Below are positions 33,054 to 42,500 of a stretch of DNA of 64,000 bases, one piece after another. Numbering within the stretch: the first letter of the stretch is position 1; the number at the start of each line of letters is the position of its first letter. Position numbers and translations under genes: made by a program. The notes beneath the pieces are model-generated. The model made no database searches and had not been told where the DNA came from. It saw only the letters and a list, made by a program, of their open reading frames with translations. This DNA is from Endozoicomonas sp965198415 (lineage in GTDB: Bacteria > Pseudomonadota > Gammaproteobacteria > Pseudomonadales > Endozoicomonadaceae), in the NCBI GenBank assembly GCA_965198415.1, contig CBDAPN010000032.1:1612001-1676000 (forward strand), written 5' to 3'.

Positions 33054-33653
33054 TCAGCCTATCTTTACATGCCTTGGATGCTCCCGAACCCGCTTAAGCC
33101 ACTCCATAATGAAGGGAAAGTCCGTCAGGCCGTAACCGCCTTCTGGGGCAATGTGTACATAGCCGTAAAGGCAGATATCGGCAATGGTGATCCCGCCGCC
33201 CACCATCCAGTCACGACCTTCGAGATGGGTTTCTATCACCTGCAGTGCTTTGTAGCCGCCACTTTTTTTACTTTGCAGCACGCTTTCGAACTTTTTCGGT
33301 CTGCCAAGGGTCTTGACGATGTAACGGGCAGTGGAAATATAGTTCTCAAGGCTGTATTGCTCAAAAAATTGCCATTGGAGAACTTGTGCCCGCATCAGGC
33401 TGTCTAAGGGAAGATAGTCAGTACCGTCGGCAAGATAATTCAAAATGGCGTTGGACTCCCAAAGATACTCTCCATCCGACAACGCCATGACCGGAATCTT
33501 ACCGTTGGGATTCATAGCCAAAAACTCATCGGTGTGCGTACCCCCACCAAGAATATTAATGTGCTCCCATTCAGACTCAATGCCCAGGTGGCTCATCAGC
33601 AACTTGATTTTGTAACAATTGCCGGACTGCGCGTCTCCGTAAACTTTGTACAC
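33054..33653 (-). CDS. glutathione S-transferase family protein
   Basis: A 199-residue cytosolic protein with an N-terminal thioredoxin-like domain (MYKVYGDAQSGNCYKIKLLM; GSH-binding NPNGKIPVM and the ESNAILNYLAD motif near residue 67) and a C-terminal helical domain (MVGGGITIADICLYGYVHIA, the N-capping box TIADI). It starts with GTG preceded by AGGAGG at ideal spacing. The substrate cannot be predicted. It lies 45 bp upstream of pyrF on the same strand and may be cotranscribed with it. Confidence 0.9.
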   Translation of the reverse strand: MYKVYGDAQSGNCYKIKLLMSHLGIESEWEHINILGGGTHTDEFLAMNPNGKIPVMALSDGEYLWESNAILNYLADGTDYLPLDSLMRAQVLQWQFFEQYSLENYISTARYIVKTLGRPKKFESVLQSKKSGGYKALQVIETHLEGRDWMVGGGITIADICLYGYVHIAPEGGYGLTDFPFIMEWLKRVREHPRHVKIG

Positions 33654-34059
33654 AGGCTTCCTCCTGTTAGCCAGAGTTTTGCACGACTTTGGTTCTGCCT
33701 ATTAAAATACGACACATGATTTATTTTTGTTAATAATTAATTGAAAAAAGTCGTTTATTCAAGCACTACCGAAGCAAAATACGTCCAGCCCGAGAAATCA
33801 GGTTAAAACCAAGGTTGTTTGTCGCGGGAGCAGCCTAATGGTGAACCCACTTAAAAGAGTGGTTTTTAATACTTCCTCACAAGAAAATACACTTTTCTGC
33901 GAGTCAGAGATTAAAATTGTTGAGAATCAACTACCAAAAACGACTTGGACTGATAATGAATAAGCGTTTATTTATTTTAATCGGTCTAGCCTCACCCAAA
34001 ATAAAGACAAATGTCGTCTAACATACAGATAATGGTTCTTCCTTTATGGGTAAGGCAAC
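33654..34059. other. divergent spacer GST-EamA transporter
   Basis: 406 bp, AT-rich, between divergently transcribed genes, so it must hold both promoters. A possible 21-codon frame (33956-34021, hydrophobic start MNKRLFILIGLA) lies just before the transporter gene but has no ribosome binding site. No RNA gene or repeat was recognised. Confidence 0.35.
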
Positions 34060-34938
34060 ATGCCAAACTTCCTGTTGTTCAGCCTTTGCTCTCTTGTTTG
34101 GGGTTCAAGCTGGTACGCCATTACATTCCAACTCGGTGAGGTGGACCCGCTGTGGTCGATAAGTTATCGCTTTTTTCTGGCCGGAATAATTTTAAAAGTG
34201 GTGTGTTGGTTAAAGCGCATCACGATACAGTTTTCCCCCAGTGAACATGTGCGAATTTTTATACAGGGGGCATGCTTTTGTGGCATATCCTACTGGCTCA
34301 TTTACCTGAGCGAGCATTACATCACCAGCGCCCATTCGGCGTTGATGTGTACCAGCATACTGTACCTTAATGTATTGATTGGTTACTTCTGGTTGGGAAA
34401 TCCGATGCATTTGTCGGTTGTTTTTGGTGGTGTACTGGGTTCAATTGGTATTGCTATGATCTTCATTCCTGAGTTAAGGCTAGAAGCTACCAAAGATTTG
34501 CCCAGAGGACTGCTGTTATCGTTTGCTGCCTGCATTTTTTTCTCTATTGGTAGCCTAATCTGTGAAATTAATGAACGCAACAGACTGCCTCTGCTGCCAG
34601 TGGTAATGACCGCAATGCTTTACTGTGCAGTTGCTACAGCAATGTTTGCACTGGCTCTTGGCAAATGGCCATCTTTTGAGTGGAGCAAACCGTATGTTTT
34701 ATCGCTGCTGTATTTATCGCTGTTTGGATCGCTGATAGCCACCACCTCCTATGTGGCTCTTATTAATCGCATTGGCGCAGGTCGGGCAGCCTATGTGGAT
34801 ATGATCTACCCCGTCATTGCGCTACTCATTGCCGCTATATTCGAAGGCTACCGCTTGACAACAGTAAGCTTAATGGGCGTGATAATAGTGCTTATTGGCA
34901 ATTTCATTGCCATGAAAAATCAAAACAACACGGTTTAA
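34060..34938 (+). CDS. EamA/DMT-family transporter
   Basis: A 292-residue inner-membrane protein with about ten hydrophobic segments in two EamA repeats. The first repeat opens with LLFSLCSLVWGSSWYAITFQ, which contains the WG(S) motif typical of the drug/metabolite transporter superfamily. The second repeat begins around residue 150 (GLLLSFAACIFFSIGSLICE) and includes the GSLIATTSYVALINRIGAGRA block. Substrates of this family are mostly unknown metabolites. Single gene with its own upstream region; it converges on glpK. Confidence 0.88.
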   Translation: MPNFLLFSLCSLVWGSSWYAITFQLGEVDPLWSISYRFFLAGIILKVVCWLKRITIQFSPSEHVRIFIQGACFCGISYWLIYLSEHYITSAHSALMCTSILYLNVLIGYFWLGNPMHLSVVFGGVLGSIGIAMIFIPELRLEATKDLPRGLLLSFAACIFFSIGSLICEINERNRLPLLPVVMTAMLYCAVATAMFALALGKWPSFEWSKPYVLSLLYLSLFGSLIATTSYVALINRIGAGRAAYVDMIYPVIALLIAAIFEGYRLTTVSLMGVIIVLIGNFIAMKNQNNTV

Positions 34939-35008
34939 CCACAATTGAAACTATGTAGAGAGTTTTTTACACACTCGCTGACACCATGAATCAAACGAGC
35001 AATAAAAA

Positions 35009-35040
35009 AATGGCGCCAAAATAAAAATTTTGGCGCCATT
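35009..35040 (-). terminator. rho-independent terminator of glpK
   Basis: The perfect 14-bp stem AATGGCGCCAAAAT / ATTTTGGCGCCATT is followed on the minus strand by TTTTT. It lies 62 bp past the glpK stop and may also stop the convergent transporter transcript. Confidence 0.93.
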
Positions 35041-35101
35041 CACAGTGTTTAACAATGGCTCTTTAATTAGCCGCTCGTATGCAAAAATTAGATTGCACAC
35101 T

Positions 35102-36607
35102 TCACTCCTTATCTTCCCAGCTAAGGCTACGCTCAACCGCTTTTTTCCAGCCTTTATACAGCTCGCTGCGTTGCTCTTCCTGCATCTGGGGACAATAAGT
35201 GTAATCAACAGCAACCTTGTCTTTGAGTTCGTCCAGATTTTTCCAAAAACCAACCGCCAAACCGGCCAGATAAGCAGAACCTGCGGCTGTTGACTCTGTG
35301 ACTGTTGGACGCACGACGTCTTTATTGAGAATGTCAGACTGAAACTGCATCAAGAAGTTGTTGGCAACGGCGCCGCCATCAACACGAAGCTGTTTCATTT
35401 CAATACCAGCATCTTGCTGCATAGCTTCAATCAAATCGCGGGACTGATAAGCGATGGACTCCAATGTTGCACGCACAATGTGATTGCGGTTGGCACCACG
35501 GGTAAGACCAAAAATAGCGCCACGAGCATAAGGGTCCCAATAAGGCGCACCAAGGCCGACAAAGCCCGGAACCACATAAACACCGTTGGTGTTTTCTACT
35601 TTGGTGGCAAAGTACTCAGTATCTGCCGCATCACGTACTAAGCCAAGCTCATCACGTAGCCACTGGACAGAAGCACCACCCATGAACACAGAACCTTCCA
35701 GCGCGTAAAGCACCTTGCCGTCGATACCGAAGGCAATCGTCGTCAACAGTCCATTTTCAGACTTGACTGGCTGCTCGCCGGTATTCATCAGCAAAAAGCA
35801 GCCGGTACCGTAGGTATTTTTAGCCATGCCTTTTTCATGACACATCTGCCCAAACAGGGCGGCCTGCTGGTCTCCAGCCATTCCGGCAACCGGAATTCGA
35901 GTACCGCCTTTACCGCCGATATTGGTTTGACCGTACACTTCAGAACTGGACTTCACTTCAGGCAACATGCTGCGAGGAATACCCAACGCCTGCAAAATGG
36001 TGTCATCCCAGTCCAGGCGGTTAATGTCAAACAGCATGGTTCTGGAGGCGTTAGTAACGTCAGTGACGTGAGCACGGCCATTAGTCAACTTCCAGGTCAG
36101 CCAAGTGTCAATCGTGCCGAACAACAGCTCACCGTTTTCGGCGCGTTCACGAGCCCCTTCAACGTTATCAAGAATCCACTTGATTTTAGTGCCAGAGAAG
36201 TAAGCATCCAGAATTAAGCCGGTGGTTTCACGCACATGGCTTTCTAATCCGTCGCGCTTTAATTGTTCACAGATTTCTGTCGTACGACGACATTGCCATA
36301 CAATAGCGTTGTAAACCGGCTGCCCGGTGTTTTTATCCCAAACGACGGTTGTCTCACGCTGGTTCGTAATACCAAGCGCCGCCACTTCATCGGAGGGAAT
36401 ATTGGTTTTTGCCAACACTTCAGTGAGCACAGAGCTCTGGGTTGCCCAGATTTCCATCGGGTCATGCTCAACCCAGCCAGGCTGAGGGTAGTATTGAGTG
36501 AACTCACGCTGGGAGGTGCCAACAATTTCACCGTCGTGGTTAAAAATGATTGCGCGTGAACTGGTAGTGCCCTGATCAAGGGAAACAACGTATTTTTTTT
36601 CGGTCAT
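35102..36607 (-). CDS. glpK: glycerol kinase
   Basis: A 501-residue FGGY-family kinase that phosphorylates glycerol to glycerol 3-phosphate. SLDQGTTSSRAIIF (ATP-binding phosphate-1 loop) is at residues 9-22, WVEHDPMEIW near 45, GTIDTWLTWKLT near 167 and the C-terminal LRVDGGAVANNFLMQFQSDI near 407, all conserved in GlpK. AAGGAAAG precedes the ATG. It lies directly downstream of glpF on the same strand (65-bp gap), forming a glpFK operon. glpD and glpR are not in this window. Confidence 0.97.
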   Translation of the reverse strand: MTEKKYVVSLDQGTTSSRAIIFNHDGEIVGTSQREFTQYYPQPGWVEHDPMEIWATQSSVLTEVLAKTNIPSDEVAALGITNQRETTVVWDKNTGQPVYNAIVWQCRRTTEICEQLKRDGLESHVRETTGLILDAYFSGTKIKWILDNVEGARERAENGELLFGTIDTWLTWKLTNGRAHVTDVTNASRTMLFDINRLDWDDTILQALGIPRSMLPEVKSSSEVYGQTNIGGKGGTRIPVAGMAGDQQAALFGQMCHEKGMAKNTYGTGCFLLMNTGEQPVKSENGLLTTIAFGIDGKVLYALEGSVFMGGASVQWLRDELGLVRDAADTEYFATKVENTNGVYVVPGFVGLGAPYWDPYARGAIFGLTRGANRNHIVRATLESIAYQSRDLIEAMQQDAGIEMKQLRVDGGAVANNFLMQFQSDILNKDVVRPTVTESTAAGSAYLAGLAVGFWKNLDELKDKVAVDYTYCPQMQEEQRSELYKGWKKAVERSLSWEDKE

Positions 36608-36672
36608 TTTTCTTTCCTTATTTTATTATGTAAATGCCAAACAACTTAAAGCTACTGTCTTTCATTGGTTGA

Positions 36673-37491
36673 TTAGGCGCTTTTCATTTCACCCGCAGCG
36701 ACTTCCTGCTGTGCTGGATCAACCTGTTTACCCAAGACATTGATATAAGTCCAGGCACCGGCCATAGCACCACAGATAGGAGCAACAATGGGTACCCAAA
36801 AATAAGGGTTGGCACGGGCACCGGTCAGGGCAACTTCACCCCAGCCAGCAAAAAATGCAAACAGTTTAGGGCCAAAATCACGGGCCGGATTCATAGCAAA
36901 ACCGGTCAGCGGGCCTAAAGATGCACCAATAACAGCGATCAAAACACCAATCAACAGCGCTGAAAGCGCACCATTAGGTAGACCGTTATTGTCGTCTCCG
37001 ATGGCCAAAATACCGCCCATCAATACGGCAGTAATAACAAACTCAACAGCAAACGCCTGCATGTTTGTCAGGGCGGAGTTGGCGTAAGTTGAGAAAATAC
37101 CCGCTGTAGCAAGGCTCGCCTCAGAGCCGCGAACGATATCATTGCTCAGCTCATAATTGGCAAAAAGGCCGCTATAGAGGTAATAAACCAAAGCCGCAGA
37201 ACAAAAAGCACCAAACACCTGAGCAACGATGTATGGGAGAACCTTCTGCTTTTCAAAACCTTTGAATACAGTCAGTGCAAGAGTGACCGCCGGGTTCAGG
37301 TGTGCGCCGGAAACACCGCCGGTAACATAAACGGCAATGGCAACGCCAAGACCCCAAACTATTGATATTTCCCACTGACCAAAATCAGCCCCCGCCAACA
37401 CCAGCGCAGCGACACACCCCACCCCAAAGAAGATAAGAAGACCAGTACCGATGAACTCGGAAAGACATTCCCCTAACAGCGATTTTCTCAT
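36673..37491 (-). CDS. glpF: glycerol facilitator (aquaglyceroporin)
   Basis: A 272-residue six-helix channel of the MIP family for passive glycerol entry. Both NPA boxes are present: SGAHLNPAVTLAL near residue 70 and GFAMNPARDFGPKLF near residue 205; the latter, with Asp after NPAR, marks glycerol rather than water channels. GTGLLIFFGVGCVAAL aligns with the start of E. coli GlpF. The frame opens at 37566, but I choose the ATG at 37491, which begins MRKSLLGECLSEF and has AGGAGG about 11 bases upstream. It feeds glpK in the same operon. Confidence 0.94.
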   Translation of the reverse strand: MRKSLLGECLSEFIGTGLLIFFGVGCVAALVLAGADFGQWEISIVWGLGVAIAVYVTGGVSGAHLNPAVTLALTVFKGFEKQKVLPYIVAQVFGAFCSAALVYYLYSGLFANYELSNDIVRGSEASLATAGIFSTYANSALTNMQAFAVEFVITAVLMGGILAIGDDNNGLPNGALSALLIGVLIAVIGASLGPLTGFAMNPARDFGPKLFAFFAGWGEVALTGARANPYFWVPIVAPICGAMAGAWTYINVLGKQVDPAQQEVAAGEMKSA

Positions 37492-37927
37492 AGCAGCTAC
37501 TTCCTCCTGCATTACACAGGTCTGTATTTTAAAAACACCTTGTCGTTTATTTTCTTGGTTAGCCATAGGCTAACCAAGGTTTTCGCAGCGGATTGTTACA
37601 AAAAAGCACAAAGGTAATCAACTCTTGCTTTTCGTAATCGTACAAATAGTTAATAAAATGTTCAGTAAACGCAAATATATGTATAAAAAATAAACACGAC
37701 AACAGACTTTTGAAGTAATCACATGACTGCATTTCAAGGCGATAAGACTGGCTAACGCCTTATTGATGAACTACCAAAATAAGCTATATTTACTCTGCCT
37801 TCTGACCCTCAATATACATTTTAAATTCAACCCTCCGAGCTACACCAAAACCATGCCGACCCGAAAGATTGAATGTAAATCAAGGCTAAACGGGTGAGGT
37901 TTCTAGAACACTGATGTGGTTTTTCGT
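37492..37927. other. divergent spacer glpF-TolC2
   Basis: About 436 bp between the divergent glpFK operon and the second TolC-like gene. It is AT-rich, with an imperfect inverted repeat at 37736-37761 (AAGGCG ... CGCCTT). It must contain both promoters and possibly GlpR-type operators, which I could not identify. Confidence 0.35.
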
Positions 37928-39331
37928 ATGAAGCGTATGTTTAGCAAAAACTATAAAACCCGATTACTGTCACTGATATTATCCATGCCGTGCCTTTTGA
38001 CCACGGCACAAACACTCGAAGAGGCGGTTGCAGCAACACTTAGAACCAACCCCAAATTGAGTCAGGGCATACAGCGGATTCATACCCGCACCCATGAAGA
38101 AGGCATCGCCAAAGCGAGCTTCTACCCCAGCATTAACTTGAATGGCGCCAGTGGATACGAATGGACCTCCAGCCCAACAACACGATCCGGTGGCCCTAAT
38201 ACAAACGACAGATTGCACCGGTATGAGTCTTCAATTACTTTTCGGCAAGAAATTTATACCGGTTTCTCTACCCGACACGACACAAAGCGAGCAAAAGCAA
38301 CTACCCTTTCTGAACAGTACCGCTACATGACAACGGCATCAGAAATAGCACTCGCGGTCGCCAGAGTTTATCTTGGAGTACTCCAATTTGAGCGTGCACT
38401 GACGCTTGCTCAGGAAAATCTCAAGCTGCACCGCGATATATCCAATAATATTTTCAAACGATCCAAGTCCGGTATTCAAAGCACAGCAGACCTCGCCTTA
38501 ATTTCAGGTCGCCTGGCCAACGCAGAAGCCAATGTTATTGCCTCACAAAATAACCTTACCGAAGCCCGCCTACATTTTAAGTACCTAACGGGTGTCGAGG
38601 CTGAAAATCTGAAAAAGCCAACTGTCAAGGCAGGTCTTATACCACAAACAGTAGATGACACAATTCGTTTATCAGTAAGCCAATATCCGCTGCTCAAATC
38701 AGCTCTTGAAGATAACTCCGCAGCCATGCACGAGTACACGGCATACAAAGGGCGATATCAACCGGATGTCTACTTTGAGGCGGCACGCTCATGGAATTAC
38801 AACCTTAACGGTATTAAGGGGAGAGATGATGATTACACGCTGATGTTCCACGTTCGCTTCAACCTCTTTAACGGTGGTGGCGATCATGCCCGGGTACACG
38901 CTTCTTTAAGCCGTTTTAATGAGTCCAAAGACGTTTATCAACAGACCCTTTTGCAAGTCCGCGAAGAAGCAAGCCTCGCATGGGAAGCGCAAATGCAGTT
39001 GAAACATCAGCTACCCAAATTAGAAAAATATGTGAAATATAGCGTTGATACTGTGAAAGCTTACCGGGAGCAGTTTTCATTGGGTGAACGTTCATTGCTG
39101 GATGTGCTTAATGCCGAGTATGAAAGAGTCCAGGCTGCTCTGGCATTGAACCGGGCGCAAACTGACAGACTAGAGGCTGATTATCGATTACTGCATATTT
39201 CTGGCGAATTGCTCAATGCTCTACAGCAAAAGTTACCGGAAACAATAGATCGAAAAAATGCTCCCTCTAACAATACAAAAACCAAACGACCATCATCAAA
39301 AAACACCAAAAGTGAAAAGACGCATACATGA
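37928..39331 (+). CDS. TolC-family type I secretion outer-membrane protein
   Basis: A 467-residue OEP/TolC protein. The N-terminal signal sequence (LLSLILSMPCLLTTAQT) is followed by the duplicated TolC pattern: LEEAVAATLRTNPKLSQGIQ, FYPSINLNGASGYEW, FRQEIYTGFSTRHDTKRA; then SVSQYPLLKSALEDNSAAMH, YQPDVYFEAARSWNYN, FHVRFNLFNGGGDHARV. LGERSLLDVLNAEYE is close to the AggA/LapE consensus. A 35-residue Lys/Ser/Thr-rich tail after the channel domain is unusual. Several starts are possible (GTG 37916, ATG 37928, ATG 37937). It lies 190 bp before the giant adhesin gene on the same strand, suggesting it is that protein's export channel. The ABC transporter and adaptor are not here. Confidence 0.87.
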   Translation: MKRMFSKNYKTRLLSLILSMPCLLTTAQTLEEAVAATLRTNPKLSQGIQRIHTRTHEEGIAKASFYPSINLNGASGYEWTSSPTTRSGGPNTNDRLHRYESSITFRQEIYTGFSTRHDTKRAKATTLSEQYRYMTTASEIALAVARVYLGVLQFERALTLAQENLKLHRDISNNIFKRSKSGIQSTADLALISGRLANAEANVIASQNNLTEARLHFKYLTGVEAENLKKPTVKAGLIPQTVDDTIRLSVSQYPLLKSALEDNSAAMHEYTAYKGRYQPDVYFEAARSWNYNLNGIKGRDDDYTLMFHVRFNLFNGGGDHARVHASLSRFNESKDVYQQTLLQVREEASLAWEAQMQLKHQLPKLEKYVKYSVDTVKAYREQFSLGERSLLDVLNAEYERVQAALALNRAQTDRLEADYRLLHISGELLNALQQKLPETIDRKNAPSNNTKTKRPSSKNTKSEKTHT

Positions 39332-39521
39332 CACTGTTCAGATAACAGTGCCCAATTACTGCAATACACACTTGGCAGGCTGTCTGAGAATAGCGCCCGT
39401 AACGAGGTGATGGAACAACGAGTCAGAAAATTTCCTACCGCACACTCTGGGCAAACCATTCTCCGCCGGCCTCTACTATCCAAGCTCACGGAATAGAAGT
39501 TAACCGAAGGCCACTCTTGTT

Positions 39522-42500
39522 ATGAATAGAATCATTCTGGTAAGTCATACCAGCGTTGTTGCTAACGTTAGCGGTATTGTTTGGAAGCTAGACAAAAACA
39601 ACCAGCGTCATCTGGTATATAAGGGCGAGGTTCTCGAGGCTGGCGACAGACTTGAGCTGGATACAAACGCCGATGTGCAGGTTCAGTCGTTTGAGCCCCC
39701 GCAAAGAATACCCATAACAGCCCCGCAACTGCGAGTGGCTCCAACGGTTCAGCGCGCCTCTCGGCGTTCAGGACAAAATAAAGGGAAGTCAGAATCACTC
39801 GTTGCCACCGAAGCCGAAGAACTATTCACTCCGTCCATTACACCAGAAGCAGGCTTTCCTACCGCCTTTACACGCACACCGGCGCCCAAATTTACAAAAT
39901 ATTCAGGCATTAATAAGAATACTTTCTTTGACGACACTGCTGCTATAACCATCAAAACCCCAATCACCCCAGACAACATTGTTAACCTGAAGGAGTCAGG
40001 CTCGCTGCCGTTGTCTGGTACTGTTAAGGATATTGAACCCTCCCGCCCCATAATACTCACTTTGACCGACAGCGCAGGCAATACAGTTCAGGTTAATACT
40101 AACGTTGATGCAAGCGGTAACCGCTGGTCTGCCACCATAACCGACCTGAAAAAAAAGGGGCTGGTCGATGGCCCTGTCGAACTCACCGCAAATTCCAGCG
40201 ATTTTGCCGGTAACAAAGCAACGGCAAAAACCACTTTCACGCTTGATACGGTCACAGAGGTAACCCTTGAGCTTGCACCACAAAGCCAGTGTGCCGAACA
40301 ACCATCCAACCACCTGACAAAAGACACTAAGCCAAAAATAAAAGGCACCGGTGAGCCAAATAGCACCATTCTCCTGACGGTTGATGGTGAAAACTACAGC
40401 ACCCGCGTTGACCCGAAGGGGCAATGGTCCTTGCAAATCAGTAAAGCTCTGGCGGACGGTAAATACCAATTGCAAGCCAACATCACCGATACGGCCGGAA
40501 ACACGGCAAATGCAGCACTCGATTTAACCATTGATACCAAAGCGGGCTTATGGATCAACGATATTGACAGTTTCAAAAATGCGAAACTTGAAATCAAAGG
40601 CACCACAACGGATATTGAAAATGATCAGCTGGTCAAAATAAGCATTCAAGATTTAAACAGCGGTATACCTGCTTCCTCAGCAACATATTCTGCCAAAGTA
40701 AATAATGATGCATGGGGTTTACTCCCACAAAGTATGCCTTTTTCGCCAGTTAATGCTTATGAGATTTCAGCAAAGAGTGAAGACCTCGCCTGTAACATCG
40801 CTAAGGACTACCTGCCATTGATAGGTAATCCAAAACAAACAGAAATTAATGAAAAAGGCGGTTTAGGCATAACATACACCGTAGACCCCATCGCCAGTGT
40901 TGAAACAAAGCTTACCTTTACCAACGAACTTATTAGCAGCATGCCAAAGGGTGTTGTCGCAATAGATGGAGGAAAAACTTTCCCTCTTAGCTGGCGCCTT
41001 GATTCACCCCAGCAACTTCAAGGTATTTACGACAATACCAAGAAGGCAATAACCGTCAACTTACCCAATAATGGTGGCGAAAAGGCGACAGTAACACTGC
41101 ATCAGCCGCTTAAACATGCTGATGACGTGATCAATCTTGACATCCCTTACCAAAAAGCTCTTTTATCCAACACGCACAAAAAATACCACTACTCCCAAGC
41201 CGCAATACCCATTACTGTTATCGACGACAAACCGATACTCACTGACCACAAAGCCGTTGAAGTAATCGAGGGAAAGCAAGTAAATTCAAATAAAAACGGT
41301 AAACTGTTCCAGCCTGAAAACTTGGGGGCTGACGGTGGAAAGCTGACATCTATTAATGGAACACCTTTAAGCGCTGAAAACGAAGTAACACTCAAAACGG
41401 GCGGGGTCTACCACAAATTTGACGGCAAATATGGCACATTATTTGTCACGCCCAATGGTTCCTGGATCTATGCAGCCAAACCGGATCAAAAGCACCCAGC
41501 CAGCGGGAAACTTCGTGAAGACTTCAAATTTACTGTCACCGACACCGATGGCGACAGCGCCTCTGCAAAAATTGCCTTTGACGTACTGGATGGCACCCCG
41601 CCATCAATTTCTACCGTGGACGGCATCAATATTAACCAAGACTGTGAAGCGATATCAGCGCCTGCAACATTTGTGGAACCCATTAAGGTAATAAAAGGCT
41701 CCGATACCATAAAGCAACTTCAATTTGATATTGAGGCAACAAAAACAGCCATCATTCAATCGTTACAAGGGAAGAACCTAAACAGCGCTGGCGAACCATT
41801 GCAACTGGATGCACTCAACCCTGAAGCTAAAGATCAACGTTTCACCCTGAAAACCACCTCTGGCAAGCCAGTCGTTACCATCAGCCTAACAGATGCCAAA
41901 ACCACCGATGAAGGAGACCTAAACGTCAAATTACAAGTGGCTCTGTATACCAACCTAGAGTATTTCGGCGATAATCCCGCCGCTATTCCGGTAGTATTAA
42001 AAGCCAGTGATGCTGACATCAGCTCCGCCAGCCATACGGTCACTGTTTCTGTTCGGCAAGGAAATTTCTCATTAAAAGACGACTCCGCTACTGTACCTGA
42101 AGGGAATGAACTGACTGGCAATCTGCTGGCAAACGTCAGACCCTGCCTAAGTCCGCTAAAAGTCGCCAGTGTGTTGGTTGACCCCGCACTGGTCAACAAC
42201 ACAGCCTTAGCCGCAAAACCACGGGTTGAGTTTGAAATTGGCAACGACCCGCTAAAGGTGCTAATGGTAAACAGCGAACTGACAATAGACTCCAAGGGAA
42301 ACTACAGCTTCAAAGCCAAAGACTCGCTAGATAGTACAACACCCTCTCGTGTCAGCTTTGAATACAAGGTCGAGGACACCTCCGGCAACACGCAAAAAGG
42401 AACCTTTAAAGCAAATATTGAGGATGGAGACCCTCCTGCCGGTGGAGAGACGCTCAGCGTAGAAATTACCGAAAAAGACTTGGCGGCAGGTTCATATCCG

